Source: Rubrobacter sp.
Lineage (GTDB): Bacteria; Actinomycetota; Rubrobacteria; Rubrobacterales; Rubrobacteraceae
DNA length: 14,258 nucleotides
NCBI GenBank assembly: GCA_013695335.1
Contig: JACDAR010000156.1
Span: 1 to 14,258, forward strand
Direction: 5' to 3'
Part shown: in pieces, positions 5,889-12,905 of the stretch
Layout: every line of letters begins with the position of its first letter
How positions within the stretch are numbered: the stretch's first letter is position 1
Translations under genes and position numbers: made by a program
The notes under the pieces: generated by a model
Database searches by the model: none
Seen by the model: the letters and a program-made list of their open reading frames with translations, nothing else
Told to the model about the DNA's origin: nothing

Positions 5889-7472
5889 TCAACTCAGGAG
5901 CGTCGGGACGCTTGGGTCCACGATCACGTCCAGCAGGTACGGCCTTCCGGCGTTAAGACCCCGCTTCAGGGCACCCTGGAGATCATCCGGCTTATCGACG
6001 GTCTCCCCCGAGACGCCCAATCCCTCGGCGACCTTGACGTAATCCACGTCGCCCACGTCAAGGCCGGGAACGGTGTCGCCGATGCCTACGGAATCGCGGA
6101 AGGCTTTGAGGATCGAATATCCGCGGTTGTTCACCACCACGACCAGCACGTTCGCGCCGTAGCGGGCCGCGCTCCACAGCGCCTGCACCGAGTACATGAT
6201 GCTGCCGTCCCCGATCACGCATACAACGGGACGCTCCGGGCTTGCCAGCTTCAGCCCGACGGAAGCTGGCAGGCAAAACCCGAGCCCGCCTGCCGCCGAG
6301 GTAATGTATCCACCTGGCTGGGAGGGATGTATCCACCGATGAAACGCGGGTTTGCTGGATGCCGACTCGTCGGCGAAGATCGTATCTTCAGGGCAGACGT
6401 CGGAGATCGCACGCATCACGTAGTCAATGGTCATCGGCGTGCTGGCCTCCGGCTCCGGCGGCGGCCCCGGCGTGTCCGGCGCTTTTCTGGTGGTCCCGGA
6501 CACAAGCTCCGTGAGATTCCGGATCGCCAGCTTCACGTCACCGACTATGCTGGTTCCGGCAGCGGCGCGATGGGCCTCCGCTGGATCGTCGGTCACCTGA
6601 AAGAGTCGCGTCCCATCCTGGACCACGGGACCGGGAACGTATGGATAGTACTGGAAGACCGGCGCGCCGATGACGACCACCACGTCGTACGGTGAGAGAA
6701 GCTCCGAGACGGGTTTCTGCGCAAGCACGAGATGCCCCCGGAAGAGCGGATGATCCTGCTGAAACCCGGAGAGCGGGGAGTTTGGTTCGGCCCATACTTC
6801 GGCTTCGAGCTTCTCCGCGAGCGCCACGGCGTCGTGGAAAGCATCGGCGCGGGCGATGCCTGAGCCCGCCACGATCACGGGTCGCCTGGCTTCAGCGAGG
6901 GCGCTGGCGACGCTTTGGAGGGCTTCGGGGTCGGGGGCGGAGCGATGGGAGATTTCGCGGGCCGTGAAAGGCTCGGCCTCGGCGTCCCAGTCGTTCATCG
7001 GGATGGAGACGAAGACGGGACCGCGCGGGTTCTGCATGGCCGTGTGGTAGGCGCGGTGGATCTCCCCCGGAACGTCCTCGGCGCGGTACGGCTCGTGGCT
7101 GCGCTTGACGTATGGCCGCGCCAGTTCCACGAGGTTTCCGGTGAGAAGCGGTTCGAGGGCGATGTGGCGGCGATCCTGCTGTCCCGCGGTTATGACGAGC
7201 GGGGTTTTGTTGTGCCAGGCGGTAACCATGTTGCCCATCGCGTTTCCGAGGCCGGGTCCAGTGTGCAGGTTGACGAGGACGGCATTGCCTGTGCCCCTGG
7301 CGTATCCCTCGGCCATCGAGAGGGCGCTCGCCTCCTGCAATCCCAGGACGTAGCGGAAATCATCAGGGAAGTAATTGAGGAAGGGTAGTTCCGTAGAGCC
7401 GGGGTTACCGAAGACCGTGGTCATATTCAGCTCGCGCAGGAGATCCAGGGTTGCCTCACGGACCGTCGTCAT
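5889..7472 (-). CDS. mdlC: Benzoylformate decarboxylase-like thiamine-diphosphate enzyme
   Basis: The 527-residue product aligns over its full length with my memory of Pseudomonas putida benzoylformate decarboxylase (528 residues), which splits benzoylformate into benzaldehyde and CO2 in the mandelate pathway. Conserved at the same numbers are Ser26 (FGNPGS), Glu47 (LQEA), which activates ThDP, and His70 (NLH). The Mg-ThDP motif is GDGS at 421-424 through NN at 448-449, and GGLGF at 395-399 matches the diphosphate/active-site loop. The second catalytic histidine, His281 of P. putida, aligns with Tyr276 here (FQYYPY for FRYHQY). Substrate preference may therefore differ. I chose the ATG at 7472 because AGAGAGG precedes it by 5 nt; an upstream in-frame TTG at 7508 would add 12 unrelated residues. 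It leads an operon with ribokinase and is divergent from the kinase gene across 95 bp. Confidence 0.87.
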   Translation of the reverse strand: MTTVREATLDLLRELNMTTVFGNPGSTELPFLNYFPDDFRYVLGLQEASALSMAEGYARGTGNAVLVNLHTGPGLGNAMGNMVTAWHNKTPLVITAGQQDRRHIALEPLLTGNLVELARPYVKRSHEPYRAEDVPGEIHRAYHTAMQNPRGPVFVSIPMNDWDAEAEPFTAREISHRSAPDPEALQSVASALAEARRPVIVAGSGIARADAFHDAVALAEKLEAEVWAEPNSPLSGFQQDHPLFRGHLVLAQKPVSELLSPYDVVVVIGAPVFQYYPYVPGPVVQDGTRLFQVTDDPAEAHRAAAGTSIVGDVKLAIRNLTELVSGTTRKAPDTPGPPPEPEASTPMTIDYVMRAISDVCPEDTIFADESASSKPAFHRWIHPSQPGGYITSAAGGLGFCLPASVGLKLASPERPVVCVIGDGSIMYSVQALWSAARYGANVLVVVVNNRGYSILKAFRDSVGIGDTVPGLDVGDVDYVKVAEGLGVSGETVDKPDDLQGALKRGLNAGRPYLLDVIVDPSVPTLLS

Positions 7473-7495
7473 CGCGCCTCTCTTCCCATCGTTTG

Positions 7496-7517
7496 CCTGA
7501 TGGGACAATATATCAGG
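7496..7517. promoter_or_regulatory. Candidate operator over the decarboxylase -10 box (CCTGAT-N10-ATCAGG)
   Basis: A perfect 6-bp inverted repeat with a 10-bp spacer covers 7496-7501 and 7512-7517. Arm centres are 16 bp apart, about one and a half helix turns. It straddles the putative -10 box of the decarboxylase gene (minus strand, 7512-7507), the usual place for a repressor site. No regulator gene is recognisable in the window. Confidence 0.4.
7507..7512 (-). promoter_or_regulatory. -10 box for the decarboxylase-ribokinase operon
   Basis: On the minus strand TATATT reads from 7512 to 7507. A transcript start near 7500 would give a leader of about 28 nt that contains the AGAGAGG ribosome site before the ATG at 7472. 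I see no good -35 match 17 bp upstream, so the promoter may need an activator or a non-consensus -35. Confidence 0.45.
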
Positions 7518-7555
7518 AGCCTCGTTCGGGAGGGGCTATCCTGGCGGAGTTCCGG

Positions 7556-7567
7556 TATTATGGAGGC
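7556..7567 (+). promoter_or_regulatory. -10 box of a probable leaderless promoter for the kinase gene
   Basis: TATTAT at 7556-7561 is followed by 6 nt and the ATG at 7568. The GGAGG at 7562-7566 is only 1 nt from the ATG, too close to act as a Shine-Dalgarno for it, which supports leaderless initiation or a start slightly downstream. Confidence 0.5.
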
Positions 7568-9160
7568 ATGCAGGGAACCATCGTGGACAACCGCTACAGC
7601 ATACTCCGGGCGCTTGGTGACGGAGGCATGGCCAGGGTGTATCTGGCGCACGACGAGGTTCTCGACAGGGACGTGGCGCTGAAGGTTCTGTGGGAATACT
7701 TCGCAAGCGACGAGGAGTTCGTTGACCGCTTCAAGCGCGAGGCCCGCAGCGCCGCCTCCCTCTCGCACCCTAACATCGTGCAGGTATACGACAGGGGAGA
7801 GACCGAGACCGGGGCCGCCTACATGGCGATGGAGTACGTGCCGGGCGGTACGCTCAAGGAGCGCATCACGCACGAAGGCCAGCTCTCCCCCGAGGACGCG
7901 GCGGGGCTTGCCATCCAGATAGCCGAAGCCCTTGGCGCGGCGCACGAGCGCGGTGTGATCCACCGCGACATCAAACCGCACAACGTCCTCATCTCGGAGT
8001 CCGGCGGGGCGAAGGTGGCTGACTTCGGCATCGCCCGCGCGGCGGCAGCCACCACGGCCACCCGCACGGGAAGGGTGCTCGGTACAGCAGGATACATGTC
8101 CCCGGAGCAGGCGCTCGGGCAGCGCGTGGACCAGAGGACCGACCTGTATTCCCTCGGCGTGGTCCTCTTCGAGATGTTGACCGGGAGGCTGCCGTTCCAG
8201 GGTGAGAGCCCCATCACCGTCTCCATGAAGCACGTAAACGAATCGCCGCCGCCCCCGAGTGGGATCAGGCCGGATCTCCCTGACGGCGTGAACGCACTGG
8301 TACTGAAGCTCCTTGCCAAGAACCCAGACGACCGCTACGCCGACGCGTGGGACCTGATCGAAGACCTCCGTAGAATGGGGGCTGGTCTCCCCATAGCCGT
8401 CGCCCTACCCCCATCAGGGCCGAACGGCGATGCCCCCACGACACAGCCGGACAGACCGAGCCCACCTCCGAACCGGAGACCCGCGCACAACGCTTCGGCC
8501 AGGAGGCGCCGCAAGCGGAGGGTAGTGCCGTGGCTGCTGCTCGCGTTGCTGGTACTGGCTCTCATACCGCTTGGCGTCATCGCCCTTCGCGGCATCGGGG
8601 TCAACGATCCCGGTGGGAACAATCGCCGTCCTCCGGTCGCGGGCAAGGTGAAGGTTCCCGACGTTCGAGAGATGCTCCAGCAGAGGGCTGAGGCGAAGCT
8701 CCAGCGGGCTGGCCTCGAAGTAGGCATCATAGCCAGGTCCAAGAGCGACAGGATCGCACCTGGCCGGGTCATCGAGCCGGGATATCCTGTCGGGAAGAAG
8801 TTGGATCGTGGCACCGCAGTGAACCTGACCGTCAGCTCTGGACCTTCTGTGGCCCCGACTTCCTCGGCCTCCTCATCCGCTACGTCCTCAGCTACGTCTT
8901 CTGCCACATCGTCGGCTAGCTCCTCGGCCTCGTCGCAGCCGACCGAACAATTCACCCCCGCCTCGAGCGCATCGTCGAGCCCGGCAACCAAACCAGGGAA
9001 CGCCAAATCGAAGAGCCCAGCCGCGAGCCCCGCGAAGCGCACCCAGACCCAGGCTGGAGGGAACTCGGGCAAAGGGAAAGTCAGGGTGAAGAAGTTCCAG
9101 GTAAACGGGGCTGGCAACGTCGATAACGGCGGCGCGAAAGGCAACAGCGGCAAGGATTAG
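7568..9160 (+). CDS. Transmembrane Ser/Thr protein kinase with one PASTA domain (PknB-like)
   Basis: The 530-residue product has a Hanks-type kinase domain at about 10-270. Seen are the glycine loop GDGGMARV (17-24), Lys39 (ALKV), HRDIKPHN (132-139) with catalytic Asp134, DFG (152-154) and MSPE (177-180) closing the activation loop, whose TTATRTG threonines are likely autophosphorylation sites. A Pro-rich linker (281-305) leads to a basic stop-transfer run RRRRKRR and one membrane span at about 319-340. Outside lies a single PASTA domain (about 359-426, VKVPDVREM...VNLTVSSGP), then a Ser/Ala/Thr-rich stretch (431-475) and a Gly/Lys/Asn-rich tail. PASTA kinases sense muropeptides or lipid II and control cell-wall growth; the usual number of repeats in PknB is three or four. 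The ATG at 7568 fits the kinase N-terminus; a longer reading from 7451 would overlap the divergent decarboxylase gene. Probably one enzyme with the quinone reductase run starting 43 bp on, but not functionally linked. Confidence 0.92.
   Translation: MQGTIVDNRYSILRALGDGGMARVYLAHDEVLDRDVALKVLWEYFASDEEFVDRFKREARSAASLSHPNIVQVYDRGETETGAAYMAMEYVPGGTLKERITHEGQLSPEDAAGLAIQIAEALGAAHERGVIHRDIKPHNVLISESGGAKVADFGIARAAAATTATRTGRVLGTAGYMSPEQALGQRVDQRTDLYSLGVVLFEMLTGRLPFQGESPITVSMKHVNESPPPPSGIRPDLPDGVNALVLKLLAKNPDDRYADAWDLIEDLRRMGAGLPIAVALPPSGPNGDAPTTQPDRPSPPPNRRPAHNASARRRRKRRVVPWLLLALLVLALIPLGVIALRGIGVNDPGGNNRRPPVAGKVKVPDVREMLQQRAEAKLQRAGLEVGIIARSKSDRIAPGRVIEPGYPVGKKLDRGTAVNLTVSSGPSVAPTSSASSSATSSATSSATSSASSSASSQPTEQFTPASSASSSPATKPGNAKSKSPAASPAKRTQTQAGGNSGKGKVRVKKFQVNGAGNVDNGGAKGNSGKD
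8857..8992 (+). repeat. Ser/Ala/Thr low-complexity coding repeat
   Basis: The kinase's extracellular part here encodes repeated units of the type SSA, SSAT and SSAS. Codons differ (TCC, TCA, TCT, TCG, AGC), so the repeat is kept at protein rather than DNA level. A stretch of this kind is expected to be an extended wall-crossing spacer and could carry O-mannose in Actinomycetota. Confidence 0.7.
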
Positions 9161-9203
9161 TCGCCGATTTTCGGATCATCTGCAACCACGGAGGAGGAGA
9201 AAC

Positions 9204-10175
9204 TTGAAAGCTATTCGGGTAAACGAGACCGGCGGGCCGGAAGTACTTAGTTACGAGGACGTGGAAGTTCCAGAGCCAGGCCCGGGTGAGGCGCGGGTCA
9301 GGCTCGCCGCATCTGGCGTGAACTTCATTGACACCTACCAGCGGACCGGGCTGTATCCGTTGGATCTCCCGTTCACCCTCGGCATGGAAGGCGCGGGAGA
9401 GGTGGACGCCGTCGGCGATGGCGTCGAAGAGCTTTCACCAGGCGATTACGTGGCGTTTGCCAGCGCGCAGGGATCCTATGCCGAGTACATCGTCGCGCCG
9501 GAGGAGAAACTGATTCCGTTCAACGTCACCCTTGTCGAGGCGCGGGTTGCGGCGGCGGTGATGCTCCAGGGCATGACAGCCCACTACCTCACCCACAGCA
9601 CCTTCCCCATCCAGGAAGGGCAGACCGTGCTCATCCACGCCGCGGCAGGCGGCGTCGGGCTGCTCCTTTGCCAGATGGCGAAGATGCGGGGCGCGACGGT
9701 GATCGGGACGGCTGGCACCGAAGAGAAAGCACAGCTCGCCAGGGGGGCTGGCGCAGACGAGGTGATCCTGTACACCGAACAGGACTTCGTGGCGGAAACC
9801 AACCGCATCACGGACGGCGAGGGCGTCCACGCGGTCTACGATGGCGTTGGCAAAGCGACCTTCGACGGCGGCCTTGATGTGCTGCGGACGCGGGGCTACA
9901 TGGTCCTCTTCGGGGCATCCAGCGGCCCCGTGCCGCCGCTCGACCCGCAGGTTCTCAACCAGAAGGGCGGCCTGTTCCTCACAAGGCCAGCCCTGGCGCA
10001 GTACAGCTCGGATCGCGAGGAGCTTGAGTGGCGGGCAGGGAGTTTGTTCTCCTGGATCGGGCAGGGCAACCTCGACGTGCGCATCGGCGCGACCTACGCC
10101 CTCGAAGACGCCGAACAGGCGCAGCGAGATCTCGAAGGCCGCAAAACCACTGGCAAACTACTCCTCATCCCGTAG
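9204..10175 (+). CDS. NADPH:quinone oxidoreductase, zinc-free MDR superfamily (QorA-like)
   Basis: The 323-residue product is a medium-chain reductase of the quinone oxidoreductase type. It opens with MKAIRV, has the family stretch ASGVNFIDTYQRTGLY (36-51) and the GMEGAGEV segment (60-67). The NADPH-binding Rossmann turn is AAAGGVG (146-152), and it ends GKLLLIP. The cysteine and histidine ligands of zinc alcohol dehydrogenases are missing, as expected for zinc-free quinone reductases, which reduce quinones or alpha,beta-unsaturated carbonyls with NADPH in the cytosol. The start is a TTG at 9204, chosen because an excellent GGAGGAGG at 9190-9197 lies 6 nt before it and the next ATG would remove the conserved N-terminus. 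It is 43 bp after the kinase gene and its stop precedes the next gene by about 10 bp, so it probably leads a three-gene run. Confidence 0.92.
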   Translation: MKAIRVNETGGPEVLSYEDVEVPEPGPGEARVRLAASGVNFIDTYQRTGLYPLDLPFTLGMEGAGEVDAVGDGVEELSPGDYVAFASAQGSYAEYIVAPEEKLIPFNVTLVEARVAAAVMLQGMTAHYLTHSTFPIQEGQTVLIHAAAGGVGLLLCQMAKMRGATVIGTAGTEEKAQLARGAGADEVILYTEQDFVAETNRITDGEGVHAVYDGVGKATFDGGLDVLRTRGYMVLFGASSGPVPPLDPQVLNQKGGLFLTRPALAQYSSDREELEWRAGSLFSWIGQGNLDVRIGATYALEDAEQAQRDLEGRKTTGKLLLIP

Positions 10176-10185
10176 CATGTCACCC
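10173..10185 (+). promoter_or_regulatory. Possible -10 box before the luciferase-like gene
   Basis: TAGCAT at 10173-10178 overlaps the quinone reductase stop codon and ends 7 nt before the ATG at 10186. It fits the TANNNT pattern seen at other starts here, and neither candidate ATG has a Shine-Dalgarno sequence. The hexamer is weak, so a chance match is quite possible. Confidence 0.25.
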
Positions 10186-11205
10186 ATGCAGCTCGACGCA
10201 AGCATTGGAACCGGGAGAGATTACCTGAAACGGGCTGGCGCATCGGCCCGCGCCATCGAAGAACTCGGGTTCTCCGGCCTGTGGTCGAGCGAGACGCAGC
10301 ACGACGGCTTCCTGCCGCTCGCACTCGCGGCGGAGTCTACGGAGAGTATTTCGCTAGGCACCTCCATCGCCGTTGCGTTCTCCCGCTCCCCGATGGAGAC
10401 GGCCCAGACGGCGTGGGATCTCCAATCTCTCTCGAACGGACGCTTCATCCTCGGCCTCGGAACCCAGGTGAAGGCTCACGTCACCCGCAGGTTCTCCATG
10501 CCATTCGATAGCCCAGCCGCCCGCCTCAAGGACTACATTCTGGCGCTGCGGGCCATCTGGCACTCCTTCCAGACGGAAGAACCCCTGAAATACGAGGGCG
10601 AGTTCTACAGGCACACGCTGCTCACGCCGTTCTTCGATCCAGGTCCAATCGAACAGCCGGAGATCCCGGTCCACATCGCCGGGGTGAACGAACGTCTCGC
10701 GACCGTGGCGGGTGAGGTCTGCGACGGCTTCCACGTCCATCCATTCCACTCCCCCGAGTACGTCCGCCGAACCGTCCTGCCAGCCATCGAGCGTGGCGCG
10801 TCGAGCGCGGGACGCGAGCCAGATGACGTGGATCTCGTCGCCAGCGCCTTCGTCGTCACAGGCGAGGACGAGCGTGAGATCGCAGAGCAGAGGGAGACCC
10901 TGCGATCCCAGGCCGCTTTCTACGCCTCCACCCCCTCGTACCGCGTGGTCCTCGAAGCGCACGGATGGGAGGATGTTGGGATGCGGTTGTCGAGCCTCGC
11001 GCGGGAGAAGAAATGGAAAGAAATGCCAGCGCTGGTCACGGACGAGATGCTATCGGCCTTCGCCATCGAAGCTGCCCCGGATGAAATAGGAAATGTATTG
11101 AAGGAAAGGTACGAAGGGCTCGTGGACCGCATCTCCCTGTACGTACCTTTCGTGCCAGCCGAACGCGATGATTTCTGGCGAACTATCGTGGAGGGTATGC
11201 GTTGA
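10186..11205 (+). CDS. LLM-class flavin-dependent oxidoreductase, TIGR03617-like (probably F420-dependent)
   Basis: The product of 339 residues is a luciferase-like monooxygenase-fold (TIM barrel) protein. Recognisable features are the first strand MQLDASIG, EELGFSGLWSSETQHDGF (25-42), where this group contacts cofactor and substrate, and LGTSIAVAFSRSP (57-69). The typical SLSNGRFILGLGTQVKAH follows at 81-98. Later stretches are IPVHIAGVN and GEVCDGFHVHPF. These resemble the TIGR03617 group of F420-associated LLM oxidoreductases more than FMN-dependent ones, but cofactor cannot be proved by eye. The substrate is unknown. The start is the ATG at 10186; an in-frame ATG at 10177 would add three residues, and neither has a ribosome site. 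A 454-residue frame reaching back to 9841 is ruled out because it overlaps the quinone reductase. The stop overlaps the start of the RraA-family gene. Confidence 0.88.
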   Translation: MQLDASIGTGRDYLKRAGASARAIEELGFSGLWSSETQHDGFLPLALAAESTESISLGTSIAVAFSRSPMETAQTAWDLQSLSNGRFILGLGTQVKAHVTRRFSMPFDSPAARLKDYILALRAIWHSFQTEEPLKYEGEFYRHTLLTPFFDPGPIEQPEIPVHIAGVNERLATVAGEVCDGFHVHPFHSPEYVRRTVLPAIERGASSAGREPDDVDLVASAFVVTGEDEREIAEQRETLRSQAAFYASTPSYRVVLEAHGWEDVGMRLSSLAREKKWKEMPALVTDEMLSAFAIEAAPDEIGNVLKERYEGLVDRISLYVPFVPAERDDFWRTIVEGMR

Positions 11206-11699
11206 ACGGGGCTTCTGGCATCAAGACAACGGACATCTGCGACGAATTCGCGGGGAGCGTGCAGGTGTGCGAGCCCATGTTCACGTCGTTTGGCGCCGTG
11301 AAGGGTTTTCACGGCACTATCTCCACGGTCAGGGTCCACGAGGACAACGTGCTGGTCAGGGATGCGCTTGAGGAAATCACGGCGGGGCACGTCCTGGTGG
11401 TGGATGGGGGCGGCTCAATGAGGTGCGCCCTCGTCGGAGACAAACTCGCCGACATCGCGGCCTCGCGGGGCCTCGCCGGTATCATAGTCAACGGGTGCGT
11501 CAGGGACGCGAGGGAGCTGGCTGGGATAGAAGTCGGTGTGCTTGCGCTGGCCAGCCATCCGCTGCGGAGCCGCAAGGAGGGCGGTGGCGGCAGGGACGAG
11601 ACTGTGGAGTTCGGCGGCGTCACCTGGACGCCAGGGCACCACGTCTATGCGGACGAGGATGGGATCGTCATTGCTAGCCAAGAGCTACACAACGGCTAG
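11202..11699 (+). CDS. RraA-family protein (RNase E regulator/HMG aldolase superfamily)
   Basis: The 165-residue product covers the whole RraA family. It starts with KTTDICDEF (8-16), then QVCEPMFTSFG, VDGGGSMRCALVGDKLA (68-83), GIIVNGCVRDARELAGI (93-109) and VYADEDGIVIA (148-158). The G-x-x-RD motif (Arg101, Asp102) and Asp80 are the residues that hold the divalent metal and substrate in 4-hydroxy-4-methyl-2-oxoglutarate (HMG/CHA) aldolases; E. coli RraA itself binds RNase E. Either role is possible, and the neighbouring oxidoreductases lean slightly towards a catabolic one. The start is a TTG at 11202, because GGAGGG at 11190-11195 lies 6 nt before it and the TTGA at 11202-11205 overlaps the upstream stop, indicating translational coupling. 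The conserved N-terminus needs this start. Confidence 0.9.
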   Translation: MNGASGIKTTDICDEFAGSVQVCEPMFTSFGAVKGFHGTISTVRVHEDNVLVRDALEEITAGHVLVVDGGGSMRCALVGDKLADIAASRGLAGIIVNGCVRDARELAGIEVGVLALASHPLRSRKEGGGGRDETVEFGGVTWTPGHHVYADEDGIVIASQELHNG

Positions 11700-11716
11700 C
11701 CGACAACCGGGTCGGC
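11699..11716. terminator. Possible bidirectional terminator hairpin between convergent genes
   Basis: GCCGAC at 11699-11704 pairs with GTCGGC at 11711-11716, a 6-bp GC-rich stem with a 6-nt loop, in the 27-bp gap between the RraA-family gene and the alcohol dehydrogenase. No T-run follows on either strand, so termination is suggested mainly by position. Confidence 0.35.
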
Positions 11717-11726
11717 GATCATGCCG

Positions 11727-12905
11727 CTACGGTTTGAGAACGCACTTGATGGCGCCGTCCTGCTTTTTCTGGAAGATCTCGTAGGCGTGCGGCGCATCGT
11801 CGAGGGACAATTCGTGGGTCTTTAGATCCCCGGTGCCCAAAGGATCCTCATCGGTCAGGAGAGGCAGGATGTCGCCCACCCAGCGCCGGACGTTGGCCTG
11901 TCCCATGCGAACCTGTATCTGCATGTCGAAGAGGTCGCCTAGCTGGAAAGCCTGGATCGGGCCGGTGTACACGCCGCTGATGGAAAGCGTACCTCCCCGC
12001 CGGATGGAGGACATGCATTCTCTGAGCGCCGTCGCCCGGTCGAGCTGGAGCTTGGTCGCCTGGAGGAGGGAACCTATGGCGGAACCGGACGCCTCCATGC
12101 CCACGGCGTCTATCCCCGCATCCACGCCACGGCCTTCGGTCATCTCCAGCACCACGTCGCGCACCCGGTCCACGGCTCTGAAGTCCACCGTCTCCACGCC
12201 GTAGCGGGCGGCCATGTCGAGCCGCTCGGGGACGTTGTCCACCCCGATCACACGCCCCACGCCCTGGTGCATCGCTATGCGCGCGCACATCTGGCCTATG
12301 GGTCCGAGGCCCCAGACGCCCAACGTTCCGCCCTGCGGCGTGTCCGCGTAGGCGACGGCCTGCCAGGCGGTAGGTAGCACATCCGAGAGATACAGGAACC
12401 GTTCGTCGGGCGTGTCCTCGGCCTCCTCCGGCACCTTTACCGGCCCGAAGTGTGCCTGTGGAACGCGAAGGTACTCGGCCTGCCCGCCCGGTACGGCTCC
12501 GTAAACGTGCGTGTACCCGAAGAGGCTCGCGCCCTTGCCCCGTCCGAGCAGGCTCGCAGCCCGGGCGAGCTTGCCGGTATCGCGGGTGGTCTCACACTGG
12601 GAGTAGAGTTGCTGGTCGCAGAAAAAGCAGTGGCCGCAACTGATGTTGAAAGGCACTACCACCCGGTCTCCGGGTTTGATGTGCTCCACGGCGGAGCCCA
12701 CCGCCTCCACGATCCCCATCGGCTCGTGCCCGATGATGTCGCCCGCGCGCATGATCGGGGAGAGCTTGGCGTAAAGGTGGAGGTCGGAACCGCAGATGGC
12801 GGTGGACGTTATGCGGACGATGGCGTCCGTGGACTCCTGGATGACAGGGTCCGGGACGTTATCCACCCGTACGTCCTCCTTGCCGTGCCACACGACGGCC
12901 TTCAT
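11727..12905 (-). CDS. Zinc-dependent alcohol dehydrogenase, glutathione-independent formaldehyde dehydrogenase-like
   Basis: The 392-residue product is a medium-chain zinc dehydrogenase. The catalytic-zinc ligands are visible as Cys38 (AICGSD), His60 and Glu61 (GHEPMG). The structural-zinc lobe has Cys90, Cys93, Cys96 and Cys104. The NAD-binding turn is GLGPIG at 199-204, with Asp223 (GVDN) as the ribose-binding acid, so NAD is preferred. An insertion around 106-135 (TRDTGKLARAASLLGRG...) and the C-terminal LGDLFDMQIQVRMGQANVRRW are features I associate with the formaldehyde dehydrogenase-like subgroup, some members of which act on other alcohols or aldehydes. All key residues are present. 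Its ATG overlaps the epimerase stop as ATGA, with GGGAG 2 nt and GGGGAG 10 nt upstream, so it is translated with the epimerase from one mRNA. Confidence 0.92.
   Translation of the reverse strand: MKAVVWHGKEDVRVDNVPDPVIQESTDAIVRITSTAICGSDLHLYAKLSPIMRAGDIIGHEPMGIVEAVGSAVEHIKPGDRVVVPFNISCGHCFFCDQQLYSQCETTRDTGKLARAASLLGRGKGASLFGYTHVYGAVPGGQAEYLRVPQAHFGPVKVPEEAEDTPDERFLYLSDVLPTAWQAVAYADTPQGGTLGVWGLGPIGQMCARIAMHQGVGRVIGVDNVPERLDMAARYGVETVDFRAVDRVRDVVLEMTEGRGVDAGIDAVGMEASGSAIGSLLQATKLQLDRATALRECMSSIRRGGTLSISGVYTGPIQAFQLGDLFDMQIQVRMGQANVRRWVGDILPLLTDEDPLGTGDLKTHELSLDDAPHAYEIFQKKQDGAIKCVLKP

Noticed and set aside
7451..7567. N-terminal extension of the kinase to 569 residues
   Set aside because: It would overlap the start of the divergent decarboxylase gene and adds no kinase sequence; the Gly-loop region fits a start at 7568.
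9841..10185. N-terminal extension of the luciferase-like gene to 454 residues
   Set aside because: The extra 115 residues overlap the quinone reductase in another frame and are low-complexity; the LLM domain begins at the ATG at 10186.
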